The notes: a model not told the origin generated them from the letters alone. A stretch of 64,000 nt of DNA from Natronospirales bacterium (GCA_021792635.1 JAJYUH010000002.1:1-64000), one strand, 5' to 3'; positions 8,957 through 19,006 are shown, numbered from the stretch's first letter. Program-made: numbers and translations.

Positions 8957-10363
8957 ATGACCATCCGCACCCGTTTCGCTCCCAGTCCCACCGGTTACCT
9001 GCATATTGGCGGCGCCCGTACCGCATTGTTCTGCTGGTTGTATGCGCGGCATCATCGCGGGCAATTCATCCTGCGTATCGAGGACACCGATCGTGAGCGC
9101 TCCACATCCGAAGCGGTACAGGCTATTTTCGATGGCATGGCCTGGCTGGACATGCGGGAGGATGAAGGCCCGTTCTTTCAGACGCAGCGTTTCGAGCGTT
9201 ATCGGGAAGTAGCGCGGCAATTGCTCGATGCCGGCCATGCCTATCATTGCTACTGCAGCAAGGAAGAGCTGGAGCAAATACGCAATGAGCAGCTTGCCCG
9301 CAGGCAGAAACCCCGGTATGACGGACGTTGTAGGACCCGCAGCACACCGCGTGTGGGTGTACGGCCGGTGATCCGCTTCAAAAACCCGCAAATCGGTCAG
9401 ACGACGGTAAACGATCTGGTGCGTGGCCAGGTGGTATTCGAGAACAACGAGCTGGATGATCTCATCATCGTGCGCTCCGACGACACGCCCACCTACAACT
9501 TTACCGTCGTGGTGGATGATCTGGATATGCGCATCACCCATGTGATCCGCGGCGACGACCATCTCAACAATACACCGCGTCAAATCAATATATTCAACGC
9601 CTTAGGCGCGAAGCCGCCGGAATATGCGCACCTGCCCATGATCCTCGGTCCGGACGGAGCCAAGCTGTCCAAGCGTCACGGAGCCGTGAGTGTGATGCAA
9701 TACCGTGAGGACGGCTATCTTCCCGAGGCTGTAATTAATTACCTGGTACGGCTTGGCTGGTCCCATGGTGATCAGGAGATATTCACCCGCGAGGAAATGA
9801 TCCGGTTTTTCAACATCGCTGATGTGAACAAGTCTGCGTCCGCCGTCAATCCCGATAAGCTGTTATGGCTTAATCAGCACTATATCAAAACCGGAGATCC
9901 TGACAGACTCGCCGCCGAGCTGGGCTGGCATCTGACGCGCATCGGCATCACGGCAACGGGCGCGATAAAGCTCGCGGCCGTGGTGCGTGCCCAGGCGGAG
10001 CGCTCCAGGACACTCAAGGAAATGGCAGAAGCCAGTCGGTTTTTTTTCGAGGAATTTACCGATTACGATTCCAAGGCGGCGGAGAAGAATCTCACCTTTG
10101 AAACGCTAGCGTCATTGCATGAGACGCGTGTCCGTCTGGCTGCGATCGGGGAGTGGTCCGCGCCGGCGATTCACCGGGTGCTGGAAGATACGGTAGCGGC
10201 ATTGGGCGTCAAGCTCGGCAAAGTCGCCCAGCCGGTGCGTGTCGCCGTTTCAGGAGGTGGCGTGTCACCGCCCATTGATATCACCCTGGAATTGCTTGGT
10301 CGCGAGTGCAGTTTGCGGCGGCTCGATCGGGCCATCGGCTGGATTGAGAAGGGAAGATGCTGA
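8957..10363 (+). CDS. gltX: Glutamyl-tRNA synthetase
   Basis: Charges tRNA-Glu with glutamate. The 468-residue class I synthetase has the HIGH-type motif at residues 16-19 (YLHIGGART) and the KMSKS-type motif KLSKR at 236-240. The insertion CYCSKEELEQ with later GRCR contains the cysteines of the GluRS zinc site. ATG 8957 is chosen because it gives the family N-terminus MTIRTRFAPSPTG with GGAAG upstream; GTG 8939 would add six residues. tRNA-Ala and its cognate tRNA-Glu follow within 320 bp. A run of eight T (10040-10047) in the coding sequence is a possible slippage point. Confidence 0.97.
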   Translation: MTIRTRFAPSPTGYLHIGGARTALFCWLYARHHRGQFILRIEDTDRERSTSEAVQAIFDGMAWLDMREDEGPFFQTQRFERYREVARQLLDAGHAYHCYCSKEELEQIRNEQLARRQKPRYDGRCRTRSTPRVGVRPVIRFKNPQIGQTTVNDLVRGQVVFENNELDDLIIVRSDDTPTYNFTVVVDDLDMRITHVIRGDDHLNNTPRQINIFNALGAKPPEYAHLPMILGPDGAKLSKRHGAVSVMQYREDGYLPEAVINYLVRLGWSHGDQEIFTREEMIRFFNIADVNKSASAVNPDKLLWLNQHYIKTGDPDRLAAELGWHLTRIGITATGAIKLAAVVRAQAERSRTLKEMAEASRFFFEEFTDYDSKAAEKNLTFETLASLHETRVRLAAIGEWSAPAIHRVLEDTVAALGVKLGKVAQPVRVAVSGGGVSPPIDITLELLGRECSLRRLDRAIGWIEKGRC

Positions 10364-10380
10364 TTTTCAAGTCTTCTTGG

Positions 10381-10409
10381 TTGACAGGTATGGACTCAAG
10401 CCGGAAAAT
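10381..10409 (+). promoter_or_regulatory. Promoter for the tRNA genes
   Basis: A perfect -35 box TTGACA (10381-10386) is followed after 17 bases by GAAAAT (10404-10409) as the -10. The stretch before the tRNA is very GC-rich (CGCGCCCCGCG), the discriminator type of stringently controlled stable-RNA promoters. Confidence 0.6.
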
Positions 10410-10422
10410 ACGCGCCCCGCGT

Positions 10423-10498
10423 GGGGCCATAGCTCAGCTGGGAGAGCGCCTGCATGGCATGCAGGAGGTCGCCGGTTCGAACCCGGCTGGCTCCACCA
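10423..10498 (+). tRNA. tRNA-Ala(GGC)
   Basis: A complete 76-base tRNA including the encoded CCA. The acceptor stem GGGGCCA/TGGCTCC contains the G3:U70 pair that identifies alanine tRNA. The anticodon stem CCTGC/GCAGG closes the loop ATGGCAT with anticodon GGC, and the T arm is GCCGG-TTCGAAC-CCGGC. Confidence 0.98.
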
Positions 10499-10577
10499 GA
10501 GTTTGCGGGAACCGGTGACAGCGAGCCATTCCTGGCGGGCAGACCGGCTGCATCATCCATGATGCGGAACGCGGCGG

Positions 10578-10596
10578 GGCAAAGCGGTGCTTTGCC
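10578..10596 (+). terminator. Short perfect hairpin between the tRNA genes
   Basis: GGCAAAGC (10578) pairs exactly with GCTTTGCC (ending 10596) across a 3-base loop. There is no clean T run after it (TGATTTCC), so it may be a processing or pausing structure rather than a terminator. Confidence 0.35.
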
Positions 10597-10611
10597 TGAT
10601 TTCCGCCACGT

Positions 10612-10629
10612 CCCGACTGGCTCCACCAG
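10612..10629 (+). repeat. Second copy of the tRNA-Ala 3' end
   Basis: Eighteen bases here (CCCGACTGGCTCCACCAG) match the 3' end of the tRNA-Ala gene at 10482-10499 with one difference. The copy covers the end of the T stem, the acceptor 3' strand and CCA. It lies 130 bp downstream and has no 5' part, so it is a tRNA remnant or an old attachment-site scar. Confidence 0.6.
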
Positions 10630-10680
10630 CGCTGCGAGAGGGCGGTCGCCAAGAGCCGCTGTTATTGTTTCTGCAGGCCT

Positions 10681-10756
10681 GTCCCCATCGTCTAGAGGCC
10701 TAGGACATCGCCCTTTCACGGCGGTAACAGGGGTTCGACTCCCCTTGGGGACGCCA
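10681..10756 (+). tRNA. tRNA-Glu(UUC)
   Basis: A complete 76-base tRNA with encoded CCA. The acceptor stem is GTCCCCA/TGGGGAC, the anticodon loop CTTTCAC has anticodon TTC, and the T arm is AGGGG-TTCGACT-CCCCT. The sequence closely follows enteric tRNA-Glu. It lies downstream of gltX, which charges it. Confidence 0.98.
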
Positions 10757-10830
10757 TTTTCACGGTAATCGGCAAAGAAAATCTCTTGCACAACACCGCT
10801 TGTATGAGTACCTGTCCGCCGGGTAGAGCA

Positions 10831-10989
10831 TTGCACCGGTGAGGTTGGAGTATAATGCGCGCCCTGATACGGGCGGGGTGAGCGTAATCGCCCCAATGTC
10901 AGTAACGCAGGCCAAGCACAATACCGGCTGGTGCTCGCAATGAGACCGGCCGGTTGTGTTTTGGGAGTCACTGGACAGGGGAGATACGG
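10831..10989 (+). promoter_or_regulatory. Promoter and long leader of kup
   Basis: A consensus -10 TATAAT lies at 10851-10856. The best -35-like sequence (TTGCAC, 10831-10836) is only 14 bases away, so activation or a different -35 is possible. The expected transcript has a leader of about 125 bases before the kup GTG. I do not recognise a known riboswitch in it. Confidence 0.45.
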
Positions 10990-13008
10990 GTGAGCAGCAC
11001 GGAGCCCAGCAGCGCGTCACGCACAGGTCAGATGCGCGCCTTCAACGGTGACGCGTCGGCTATGGACCGCAAGCGCCTGTTTGCCCTGAGCCTCGGGGCG
11101 CTCGGCGTGGTGTTCGGCGATATCGGCACGAGCCCGTTGTACGCCATCAGCAGCTCGTTCTATGGCGGTTATGGCCTGAGCACGACGCCGGAGAACGTGC
11201 TGGGGGTGATTTCACTGGTGTTCTGGTCACTGATAATCATCGTCTGCATCAAGTATCAATTGTTTGTATTGCGTGCCGATAACAAAGGCGAGGGCGGCAT
11301 CCTGGCGCTGCTGGCTTCCCTTGATCCGTGGCGCACGCGTAGCAGCCAGCGTTCGCGCATACTCATCGCCCTGGGTATCTTCGGCGCTGCACTCCTCTAT
11401 GGCGACGGCATGATCACGCCGGCCATCTCGGTGCTGAGCGCCGTGGAAGGACTGCAGGTGGCCACACCCTCACTGGATCGTGGGGTGATCCTCCTTATTA
11501 CCGTGGCTGTTCTCGTGGGGCTGTTTGTATTCCAGAAAGGCGGCACCAGGCGGGTGGGCTTCGTGTTCGGTCCGGTTATGCTGCTGTGGTTCGCGGTGAT
11601 CAGCATCCTCGGGTTGCTGGCCATCATCCGCTATCCCGCCGTGCTGACGGCCGCCAATCCCGTCTATGCGCTGCATTTCATCTTTCATCATGGCTTTGCC
11701 GACATCGTGGTGCTGGGCGCCGTGTTCCTGTGTGTGACAGGTGCCGAGGCGCTGTATGCCGACATAGGGCATTTTGGCAAGCTGCCCATAAGATTGTCAT
11801 GGTTTATCTACGTGATGCCGGCGCTGATGCTGAATTATTTCGGCCAGGGTGCGGCAATACTCGCGAATCCCGGCCGGTCAACCCAGCAGCTCTTCTATAA
11901 CCTGGTGCCGAATTCCGGCTGGTTCCTGTATCCACTGGTGATATTGGCTACGGCGGCCACGGTGATTGCTTCCCAGGCGGTGATTTCCGGCGCCTTCTCA
12001 CTCATGGGCCAGGCCATCCAGTTCGGCCAGAGCCCGCGTCTGACCATCGTGCGCACTTCGCCGGACCAGGAAGGGCAGATTTATATTCCCTCACTCAACT
12101 GGATTTTGATGTTGGCGACCATCGCCATCGTGCTGGGTTTCCGCACCTCGGACAATTTGGCGGCAGCCTACGGCGTGGCGGTGAGCTCCACCATGCTGAT
12201 TACCACCATGCTGCTGTTCCTGGCGATGCGGGACCGCTGGCACTGGAATATGGCGGTGATCATTCCGATCATCGGTTCCTTCTTCATCGTGGATCTGATG
12301 TTCTTCCTGGCTAATATCTTCAAGATATGGGATGGCGGCTGGTTACCGCTGCTGGTGGCCATTATCGGATTCACCATCATGTCCACCTGGAGCACCGGGC
12401 GGCAGAATCTGATTGATCGCCTGCGTACCATCACCGAACCGCTGGATGTGTTTCTCGAACGGATACGCACTGAGCATCCGGTGCGTGTGCGCGGTACGGG
12501 CATTTTCATGACTGCTCCCAACCTGGGTACACCGCCGATGCTGCAACATCATCTGGAACATAATCAGGTGTTGCACGAACAGGTGGTACTGCTCACGGTG
12601 CTGACGGAGGATGTGCCCTTCGTGCATCCATCCCATCGCCTGGAAGTGGAGAAGCTCGATCAGGGCTTTTTCCGCGTGCTGGTGCATTATGGCTTCATGC
12701 AGATTCCCAACGTGCCCCAGGCCTTGCGGCGCGCCAGGGACTTGGGTCTGATAATCGATCCCGAGACCGTCACTTATTATATCGGCCGTGAAACCCTGGT
12801 GCCCACCAAACAGGTACCGGGCATGATGGCCTGGCGCGAGAAATTATTCGCCTTCATGTCGCGTAATGCCATCCGCGCCACCGATTTCTACCAGATCCCG
12901 CCGGACCGCACCGTGGAACTGGGCATCCGCCTGCGGTTTGCCGAAATCCGTCGCGCCGGCCGTGCGCCGCTGCCGCCTTCACCGCCACCGCCGGCTTCCA
13001 GACTCTGA
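10990..13008 (+). CDS. kup: Low-affinity potassium transporter Kup
   Basis: A potassium/proton symporter of the KUP/HAK/KT family in the inner membrane, 672 residues. The N-terminal signature ALGVVFGDIGTSPLYAI is followed by about twelve hydrophobic segments to about residue 460 and a cytoplasmic C-terminal domain. The conserved YGDGMITPAISVLSAVEGL is present. GTG 10990 is chosen because GGGGAG lies six bases upstream; ATG 11031 would remove 13 residues and is possible. The C-terminus ends in a proline-rich tail. dedA starts 8 bp downstream and is probably cotranscribed. With kch nearby, this region holds two potassium-handling genes. Confidence 0.95.
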   Translation: MSSTEPSSASRTGQMRAFNGDASAMDRKRLFALSLGALGVVFGDIGTSPLYAISSSFYGGYGLSTTPENVLGVISLVFWSLIIIVCIKYQLFVLRADNKGEGGILALLASLDPWRTRSSQRSRILIALGIFGAALLYGDGMITPAISVLSAVEGLQVATPSLDRGVILLITVAVLVGLFVFQKGGTRRVGFVFGPVMLLWFAVISILGLLAIIRYPAVLTAANPVYALHFIFHHGFADIVVLGAVFLCVTGAEALYADIGHFGKLPIRLSWFIYVMPALMLNYFGQGAAILANPGRSTQQLFYNLVPNSGWFLYPLVILATAATVIASQAVISGAFSLMGQAIQFGQSPRLTIVRTSPDQEGQIYIPSLNWILMLATIAIVLGFRTSDNLAAAYGVAVSSTMLITTMLLFLAMRDRWHWNMAVIIPIIGSFFIVDLMFFLANIFKIWDGGWLPLLVAIIGFTIMSTWSTGRQNLIDRLRTITEPLDVFLERIRTEHPVRVRGTGIFMTAPNLGTPPMLQHHLEHNQVLHEQVVLLTVLTEDVPFVHPSHRLEVEKLDQGFFRVLVHYGFMQIPNVPQALRRARDLGLIIDPETVTYYIGRETLVPTKQVPGMMAWREKLFAFMSRNAIRATDFYQIPPDRTVELGIRLRFAEIRRAGRAPLPPSPPPPASRL

Positions 13009-13015
13009 GGGTCGG

Positions 13016-13648
13016 ATGCCAGCCAAACTGATCGCGTGTGTTGCCGGCTTTATCATTACCACCATTTCCACGCTGGGCTATGGCGGTATCGTGCTGCTCA
13101 TGGCCATCGAGAGCGCCTGCATCCCGCTGCCATCGGAAATCATCCTGCCATTCTCCGGGTACCTGGTGTTCCGTGGGCAACTCGTCCTGTGGCTGGTGGC
13201 GGTAGCGGGCGCAGTGGGTTGTGTGCTGGGCTCGCTGCTGGCGTACTGGGTGGGGGCATGGGGTGGACGGCCGCTGGTGGAGAAATACGGCCGCTACATA
13301 TTGGTATCCCGCCGTGATCTGGATTTGGCAGACCGCTGGTTCGCCCGCCGCGGCGACATCGTCATTCTCATCGGCCGGCTGTTGCCCCTGGTGCGCACCT
13401 TCATTGCCTTCCCGGCGGGGGTGGCGCGCATGCCCTTGGTCAAGTTTATTCTGTATACCTTTGTCGGCTCGCTGATCTGGTGCTGGGCGCTCGCCTGGGT
13501 GGGTTTGCGGCTCGGCCGACGCTGGGACACCCTTGGACCCTGGTTCCACCGCTTCGATGCGCTCATCGCGGTCGTCATCCTGTTGGGTGCCGCATGGTAT
13601 GTGTGGCGCCATCTGCATAACCTGCGGCGCCCGCCCGCCTCGGGTTGA
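13016..13648 (+). CDS. DedA-family inner-membrane protein
   Basis: A 210-residue DedA/VTT-fold membrane protein. The family is linked to proton-motive-force maintenance and, for some members, lipid-carrier recycling. The signature IESACIPLPSEIILPFSGY carries the acidic residues and prolines typical of the first re-entrant region, and RLLPLVRTFIAFPAGVARM carries the conserved arginines. Four or five hydrophobic segments are visible. ATG 13016 is taken as start because it is the first ATG after the kup stop and begins the conserved membrane region. The 8-bp gap to kup suggests one transcript. The exact substrate cannot be told from the sequence. Confidence 0.9.
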   Translation: MPAKLIACVAGFIITTISTLGYGGIVLLMAIESACIPLPSEIILPFSGYLVFRGQLVLWLVAVAGAVGCVLGSLLAYWVGAWGGRPLVEKYGRYILVSRRDLDLADRWFARRGDIVILIGRLLPLVRTFIAFPAGVARMPLVKFILYTFVGSLIWCWALAWVGLRLGRRWDTLGPWFHRFDALIAVVILLGAAWYVWRHLHNLRRPPASG

Positions 13649-13681
13649 CAGGGCATCCATACAGAGCCAATAATATCCCTC

Positions 13682-13784
13682 AGCGCCGATTTGATACTCA
13701 GCTTGCGGGCGCTTAACAAGTACGGCTAAAGCGGGCTCTGACGAACCTGCTCTGGCGCCTGTGGCAATGCTGAGCGGGTTTTTT
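13682..13784 (+). promoter_or_regulatory. Structured leader or attenuator before metF
   Basis: The region ends in a terminator-like hairpin: AACCTGCTC (13744-13752) pairs with GAGCGGGTT (13772-13780) and runs into six T. An upstream hairpin, AGCGGG (13730-13735) with CCTGCT (13746-13751), uses part of the same strand, so the two cannot form together. A third stem, AGCGCC (13682-13687) with GGCGCT (13708-13713), precedes them. It may be a metF-metH attenuator or simply the kup-dedA terminator. No known SAM, SAH or cobalamin riboswitch core is recognised. metF begins 140 bp downstream. Confidence 0.5.
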
Positions 13785-13924
13785 GTTGCCTGAAACAGGC
13801 CGGTCTCCGCTGGAGAGGCCTGGCGCGGCAGGAGAACAGGACGCAACGCCGTTCAAGTGACAATTTGCGGGGTGACGGTGGTCCGTACCGGACGCGCTGA
13901 CTGCCGGGCCGTCAGGAGCAGAAT

Positions 13925-14863
13925 ATGAATCCGCTTTCCACCATCTGGGACCGTAGTGCGTTCCCCGCGCAACCCGCGGTATCTTTCGAATTCTTTCCGC
14001 CGAGCACACCGGAAATGCAGCATAAGCTCTGGCAGGCGCTCAAGCGTCTTGCACCGTTGTCGCCGCGCTTCGTGTCGGTAACCTACGGTGCCGGTGGTTC
14101 CACCCGCGAGCGCACCCATGACACGGTGGTGTCCATCCAGCGGGAAACGGGGCTGCGTCCCGCCGCGCATCTCACCTGCGTCGGGGCGAGCAAGACCGAG
14201 ATCGAATCCATCGCGCGCCGCTACTGGCATGCCGGCATCCGTCACGTGGTGGCCCTGCGCGGTGATCCGCCGGAAGGCGAGGGGCGTTTCACGCCCCATG
14301 CACGCGGTTATACCTGTGCGGCGGAACTGGTGGCAGGCCTTAAACGCGTGGCGGATTTCGAAATCAGCGTAGCCGCACATCCGGAAGTGCACCCCGATGC
14401 ACTCTCGCCCCGGGCGGACCTGGAAAATCTCAAGCGCAAGCAGGATGCGGGTGCAGCCCGTGCTATTAGCCAGTTCTTTTTCGACGTAGAGGTATTTCTG
14501 CGTTTCCGCGACGCCGCCGCGGCCGCTGCGGTCAGCATGCCGCTGGTGCCGGGCATTTTGCCGGTCATGAATTTCCAGCAGGTACAGAAATTCAGCGCCC
14601 GCTGCGGGGCCAGCGTGCCGCCGTGGCTCGCGAAATTCTTCGATGGCCTGGACCGGGATCCGGAGACGCGCAAACTGGTAGCGGCCCACGTGGCAGGCGA
14701 ACAGTGCCGCCGGCTGCAGGCCGAGGGCGTGTACGAATTCCACTTCTATACCCTGAACCGTCCGGAACTCACGCGCGCCATCTGCCATCTGCTCGGCATC
14801 CGCGCGCGCGAGCGGAATCTTGACGATGACGCGTCGTGTGGCAGTGCCGTGGCCGGTGTCTGA
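13925..14863 (+). CDS. metF: 5,10-methylenetetrahydrofolate reductase
   Basis: Reduces methylene-THF to 5-methyl-THF, the methyl donor for methionine synthase. The 312-residue TIM barrel contains the family elements SFEFFPPST (with the conserved Glu), [33 protein letters not shown] and ISQFFFD, which bind FAD and folate. Length is slightly above the usual 290-300 because of a charged C-terminal tail (about residue 295 on). The ribosome site (CAGGAGCAG) precedes ATG 13925. metH follows 8 bp after the stop, so donor-making and donor-using enzymes are almost certainly one operon. Confidence 0.96.
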   Translation: MNPLSTIWDRSAFPAQPAVSFEFFPPSTPEMQHKLWQALKRLAPLSPRFVSVTYGAGGSTRERTHDTVVSIQRETGLRPAAHLTCVGASKTEIESIARRYWHAGIRHVVALRGDPPEGEGRFTPHARGYTCAAELVAGLKRVADFEISVAAHPEVHPDALSPRADLENLKRKQDAGAARAISQFFFDVEVFLRFRDAAAAAAVSMPLVPGILPVMNFQQVQKFSARCGASVPPWLAKFFDGLDRDPETRKLVAAHVAGEQCRRLQAEGVYEFHFYTLNRPELTRAICHLLGIRARERNLDDDASCGSAVAGV

Positions 14864-14871
14864 CGCATTCC

Positions 14872-17800
14872 ATGTCCTGTAAAAATATTCTCGACACACT
14901 GCTCAAGAAACGCATCCTGCTCCTGGATGGGGCCATGGGTACCATGATCCAGAGCTATCAACTTTCGGAGCAGGCGTTCCGCGGCGAGCGCTTCAGGAAC
15001 CACCCGCGCGATCTCAAGGGCAATAACGACCTGCTGGTGCTCACCCGGCCGCAGGTGGTCGCGGAAATCCAGCAGGCGTACCTTGACGCCGGTGCGGACA
15101 TCATCGAGACCAATACCTTCAATTCCACCGCCATTTCCCAGTCGGACTACGGCACCGAATCGCTGGTTTACGAGCTGAACCGGGAAGCCGCACGACTTGC
15201 CAGGCAACTGACGCAGAAAACCACCGTGCGCACCCCGGACAAGCCGCGATTCGTGGCCGGCATCCTCGGGCCCACCAGCCGTACCGCATCCCTGTCGCCG
15301 GATGTGAACGACCCCGGCTTCCGCAACGTAAGCTTTGACGAATTGCGGGCAGCCTATGCCGAAGCCATGCGCGGTCTGCTGGACGGTGGCGCCGATCTGC
15401 TCATGGTGGAAACCGTGTTTGATACACTCAACTGCAAGGCGGCGCTGTTCGCCATCGAGGAGCATTTCGAAAAAGCCGGCACGCGGGTACCGGTGATGAT
15501 TTCCGCCACCATCACCGACCTGAGTGGCCGCACCCTGTCCGGACAGACGCCGGAAGCTTTCTGGAACTCGGTACGACACGTGCGGCCCTTCAGTGTCGGC
15601 CTCAACTGCGCCCTGGGTGCCGATCAGTTACGCCCCTACGTGGAAGAACTGTCTCATCTCGCCGACTGCCATGTGAGCGCGCATCCGAATGCGGGGTTGC
15701 CCAACGCCTTCGGCGGTTACGATGAGACACCGGAACACATGGCGCGGCTCATGGGTGAATGGGCCGGAAGCGGATTCGTCAATATCGTGGGCGGCTGCTG
15801 CGGCACCACCCCGGCGCATATCCGGGCGCTGGCGGAGGCCGTGACGAGACATAAACCACGGCAAGTACCCCGCATTCAACCGCAATGCCGGCTGAGCGGA
15901 CTCGAGGCCCTGAATATCAGCCCCGAAAGCCTGTTCGTGAATGTGGGCGAGCGCACCAATGTCACCGGCTCCGCCAAATTCAAGAAGCTGATTCTTGATG
16001 GCGATTACGAGACGGCACTGGATGTGGCGCGCGAGCAGGTGCGAAGCGGCGCGCAGATGATTGATGTCAACATGGACGAGGGCATGCTGGACGGCCAGGC
16101 CGCCATGCTGCGCTTTCTGAGCCTCGCGGCCTGTGAGCCGGACATCGCCCGCGTACCGGTGATGATTGACTCCTCCCGTTGGGAGATCATCGAGGCGGCA
16201 CTGAAGTGCCTGCAGGGCAAGTGCGTAATCAATTCCATCAGTCTCAAGGAAGGAGAAGAGAAATTCCTGCAACAGGCGAAGCTGGCGCGCCGCTACGGCG
16301 CCGCCGTGGTGGTCATGGCTTTTGACGAGCAGGGCCAGGCGGACACCCTGGGGCGGCGCGTGGCGGTGTGTGAACGCGCCTATCAACTGCTCACGCAGAA
16401 AGCCGGCTTGCCGGCGGAAGACATCATCTTCGATCCTAACATCTTTGCGGTCGGTACCGGTATCGAGGCGCACGCCAACTACGCCATGGATTACATTCAC
16501 GCGGTTGCAAAAATCAAGGCACAGTTTCCGCGGGTGCTTATCAGCGGCGGCGTGAGCAACGTGTCGTTTTCTTTCCGCGGCAACAACCGGGTTCGCGAAG
16601 CCATGCATGCGGCTTTTCTCTACCATGCCATTCGCGCCGGCATGGATATGGGCATCGTCAATGCCGGTCAACTGGCGGTGTATGAGGAGATTCCCAAAGA
16701 TCTGCTGGAACACGTGGAAGACGTATTGCTGAACCGCCGGGCGGACGCCGCCGAGCGGCTGGTGAACTTCGCGGAAACCCTGGAACAGGGCGGCATGAAA
16801 CGCGAAGCCGACTTCGCCTGGCGCACTGCGCCGGTACGGGAGCGGCTGATGCATGCTCTGGTGCAGGGCATCACTGACTATATTGAAGAGGATACGGAAG
16901 AAGCGCGTCGGCAGGCCAAACGCCCCTTGGATGTCATCGAGGGGCCGCTCATGGACGGCATGAACGTGGTGGGCGATCTGTTCGGCGCCGGCAAGATGTT
17001 TCTGCCGCAGGTGGTGAAATCCGCCCGTGTGATGAAGAAGGCCGTGGCCCATCTGATTCCTTATATAGAGGCGCAGAAGGACGCCGGCAGCCGGGCGAAG
17101 GGCAGGATACTGTTGGCCACGGTCAAGGGTGACGTGCATGACATCGGCAAGAATATCGTCGGTGTGGTGCTCGCCTGCAATAATTACGAGATCATGGATC
17201 TGGGTGTGATGGTGCCGGCGCAGAAGATACTTGATACCGCCCGCGCAGAGAAAGCGGACATCATCGGCCTGTCCGGTCTCATCACACCATCCCTGGATGA
17301 GATGGCCCATGTGGCCAGGGAGATGCAGCGCGGTGGTTTTACCATCCCGCTGCTGATCGGCGGCGCCACCACCTCCCGCGCGCACACGGCGGTGAAGATC
17401 TCACCCAATTATTCAGGTCCGGCAATCTACGTGAAGGACGCTTCCCGTGCGGTAGGCGTGGCCACAAGCCTGTTGGGCGGCGGCAAATCAGCCTTCCTGG
17501 AGGCCGTCAAGCGGGAATATGACGAAGTGCGCGTGCAGCACGCGGGCCGCGGGGACCACGCGAAGTGGCTTACCCTGGAACGGGCACGCGACAATCGCAC
17601 TCCCATCGAATGGCGAGGATACATACCGTGCAAACCGCGTACTCTCGGTGTGGAAGTATTCAACGATTATCCGCTGGAGGATATCCGGCGATATATTGAC
17701 TGGACACCGTTCTTCCATGTGTGGCAACTGAAAGCGAGCTACCCGAGGATTCTGCACGACGCGGAAAAAGGCGATGCGGCGCGCAAACTGTTCGCCGACG

Positions 17801-18549
17801 CACAGGCGATGCTGGAGCGTATCATCGCGGAGAAATGGCTGCGGGCCAGTGCCGTGTATGGCCTGTTTCCGGCCAACGCCGTGAACGGTGATGACATTGA
17901 CGTATTCCGCGACGCCAACCGCGATGAAAAACTGATCACCTTTCACTTCCTGCGCCAGCAGCAGGAAAAACCGCCCGGCAAGCCCAACCAGTGCCTGGTG
18001 GATTTCGTGGCGCCTCATGCGCAAGGTATCGAGGATTATCTCGGCGCGTTCGCCGTGACCGCGGGCCTCGGCATCGAGGAGCCTCTGCGGCGTTTCCATG
18101 CCGACAACGATGACTACAGTGCCATTCTGCTCAAGTCGCTGGCGGATCGTCTGGCGGAAGCATTCGCCGAACTGCTGCACGCGCGTGTGCGTGGGGAATT
18201 TTGGGGTTATTCCCCGGATGAGCATCTCGACAACGCAGCGCTGATCCAGGAGCAATATAAAGGTATCCGCCCGGCGCCCGGCTATCCCGCCTGTCCGGAG
18301 CATACCGAGAAGGGCGGTATCTGGGAGCTTCTGAATGCGGAGCGTCGCACCGGCATCAAGCTCACGGAGCACTACGCCATGTGGCCGGCGGCGGCGGTGA
18401 GCGGCTTCTATTTTTCCCATCCCCAGTCCCGCTACTTCGCCGTGGGCAAGATCAACCGCGACCAGGTGGCGGACTACGCGCGCCGCAAGGGCATGGATGT
18501 CCCCACCGCCGAGCGCTGGCTCGCCCCGAACCTGGGATATACCCCCTGA
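14872..18549 (+). CDS. metH: Cobalamin-dependent methionine synthase
   Basis: Transfers the methyl group of 5-methyl-THF to homocysteine through methylcobalamin. The full-length protein (1225 residues, E. coli 1227) has all four modules. The homocysteine domain (about 1-340) has zinc cysteines in GLNCALGA and [10 protein letters not shown]. The pterin domain (about 355-630) starts with [11 protein letters not shown]. The cobalamin domain has the axial-ligand motif [10 protein letters not shown] with His756. The reactivation (AdoMet) domain, about 900-1225, contains [12 protein letters not shown]. The start ATG 14872 gives the family N-terminus ([11 protein letters not shown]); the open frame extends back into metF. 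It needs a B12 supply not encoded in this window. Confidence 0.97.
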   Translation: MSCKNILDTLLKKRILLLDGAMGTMIQSYQLSEQAFRGERFRNHPRDLKGNNDLLVLTRPQVVAEIQQAYLDAGADIIETNTFNSTAISQSDYGTESLVYELNREAARLARQLTQKTTVRTPDKPRFVAGILGPTSRTASLSPDVNDPGFRNVSFDELRAAYAEAMRGLLDGGADLLMVETVFDTLNCKAALFAIEEHFEKAGTRVPVMISATITDLSGRTLSGQTPEAFWNSVRHVRPFSVGLNCALGADQLRPYVEELSHLADCHVSAHPNAGLPNAFGGYDETPEHMARLMGEWAGSGFVNIVGGCCGTTPAHIRALAEAVTRHKPRQVPRIQPQCRLSGLEALNISPESLFVNVGERTNVTGSAKFKKLILDGDYETALDVAREQVRSGAQMIDVNMDEGMLDGQAAMLRFLSLAACEPDIARVPVMIDSSRWEIIEAALKCLQGKCVINSISLKEGEEKFLQQAKLARRYGAAVVVMAFDEQGQADTLGRRVAVCERAYQLLTQKAGLPAEDIIFDPNIFAVGTGIEAHANYAMDYIHAVAKIKAQFPRVLISGGVSNVSFSFRGNNRVREAMHAAFLYHAIRAGMDMGIVNAGQLAVYEEIPKDLLEHVEDVLLNRRADAAERLVNFAETLEQGGMKREADFAWRTAPVRERLMHALVQGITDYIEEDTEEARRQAKRPLDVIEGPLMDGMNVVGDLFGAGKMFLPQVVKSARVMKKAVAHLIPYIEAQKDAGSRAKGRILLATVKGDVHDIGKNIVGVVLACNNYEIMDLGVMVPAQKILDTARAEKADIIGLSGLITPSLDEMAHVAREMQRGGFTIPLLIGGATTSRAHTAVKISPNYSGPAIYVKDASRAVGVATSLLGGGKSAFLEAVKREYDEVRVQHAGRGDHAKWLTLERARDNRTPIEWRGYIPCKPRTLGVEVFNDYPLEDIRRYIDWTPFFHVWQLKASYPRILHDAEKGDAARKLFADAQAMLERIIAEKWLRASAVYGLFPANAVNGDDIDVFRDANRDEKLITFHFLRQQQEKPPGKPNQCLVDFVAPHAQGIEDYLGAFAVTAGLGIEEPLRRFHADNDDYSAILLKSLADRLAEAFAELLHARVRGEFWGYSPDEHLDNAALIQEQYKGIRPAPGYPACPEHTEKGGIWELLNAERRTGIKLTEHYAMWPAAAVSGFYFSHPQSRYFAVGKINRDQVADYARRKGMDVPTAERWLAPNLGYTP

Positions 18550-18679
18550 AGAGCGGGTCGTTTGCCTCCCCGTTCGCGGTTTTTCGCCTTGTGGCCGTCA
18601 ACCTCTCCCGGGCGAGCCCGTTGTTGGGCTGAGGCCGGCAGCCGCCGGTGGTAACCACAAATTTCCGGGGGAGATGACC

Positions 18680-19006
18680 ATGCATCGCAAAATCCTTGCC
18701 CTGCTGACCGCGGGCCTGTTCGCGCTTTCGGCCTCGGGCATGAGCCTTGCTGAGCAGACCGTGAGACAGGACACGCATCATATCCGGCGTGAGAATCGTG
18801 ATATCCGGCGCGATACCCGTGGCATCCATCACGACAAGCAACAGCGTCGCCGGGATATCCGGCAGGGAAAATACCGTGCCGCCAGGGCACAGACCCGTGA
18901 TATCCGTCACGACAAGCGCGATCGCCGCCATGACAAGATCCACCGTCATCGCCAGCGCCGCATGCGCCGCCACGAGGTGCGCGAGCATCATCACGGTCGC
19001 GGTTGA
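18680..19006 (+). CDS. Small secreted Arg/His/Asp-rich repeat protein
   Basis: A 108-residue protein with a clear signal peptide (about residues 1-26, ending ASGMSLAEQ). The mature part is nearly all Arg, His, Asp and Lys in a degenerate repeat of the type D-I-R-x-D-x-R, for example NRDIRRDTRGIHHDKQ and TRDIRHDKRDRRHDK, ending HEVREHHHGRG. The DNA shows the same repeat as GATATCCG. Start choice: GGGGGAG at 18667-18673 is six bases before ATG 18680, while ATG 18674 touches it. Similar charged repeat proteins occur in other proteobacteria without known function; metal binding or binding to acidic envelope polymers is inference. It has its own ribosome site 131 bp after metH. Confidence 0.7.
   Translation: MHRKILALLTAGLFALSASGMSLAEQTVRQDTHHIRRENRDIRRDTRGIHHDKQQRRRDIRQGKYRAARAQTRDIRHDKRDRRHDKIHRHRQRRMRRHEVREHHHGRG

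Noticed and set aside
10857..10989. c-di-AMP (ydaO-type) riboswitch before kup
   Set aside because: I could not find the conserved motifs, and this class is rare in this bacterial group.
12854..13846. 330-codon minus-strand frame across dedA
   Set aside because: Opposite a clear DedA gene; low-complexity composition only.
13649..13924. SAM, SAH or cobalamin riboswitch before metF
   Set aside because: No recognisable conserved core was found; only the attenuator-like hairpins are reported.
15628..17385. 585-codon frame on the minus strand inside metH
   Set aside because: It is a shadow of high-GC codon use opposite a fully conserved gene; no domain, no ribosome site.
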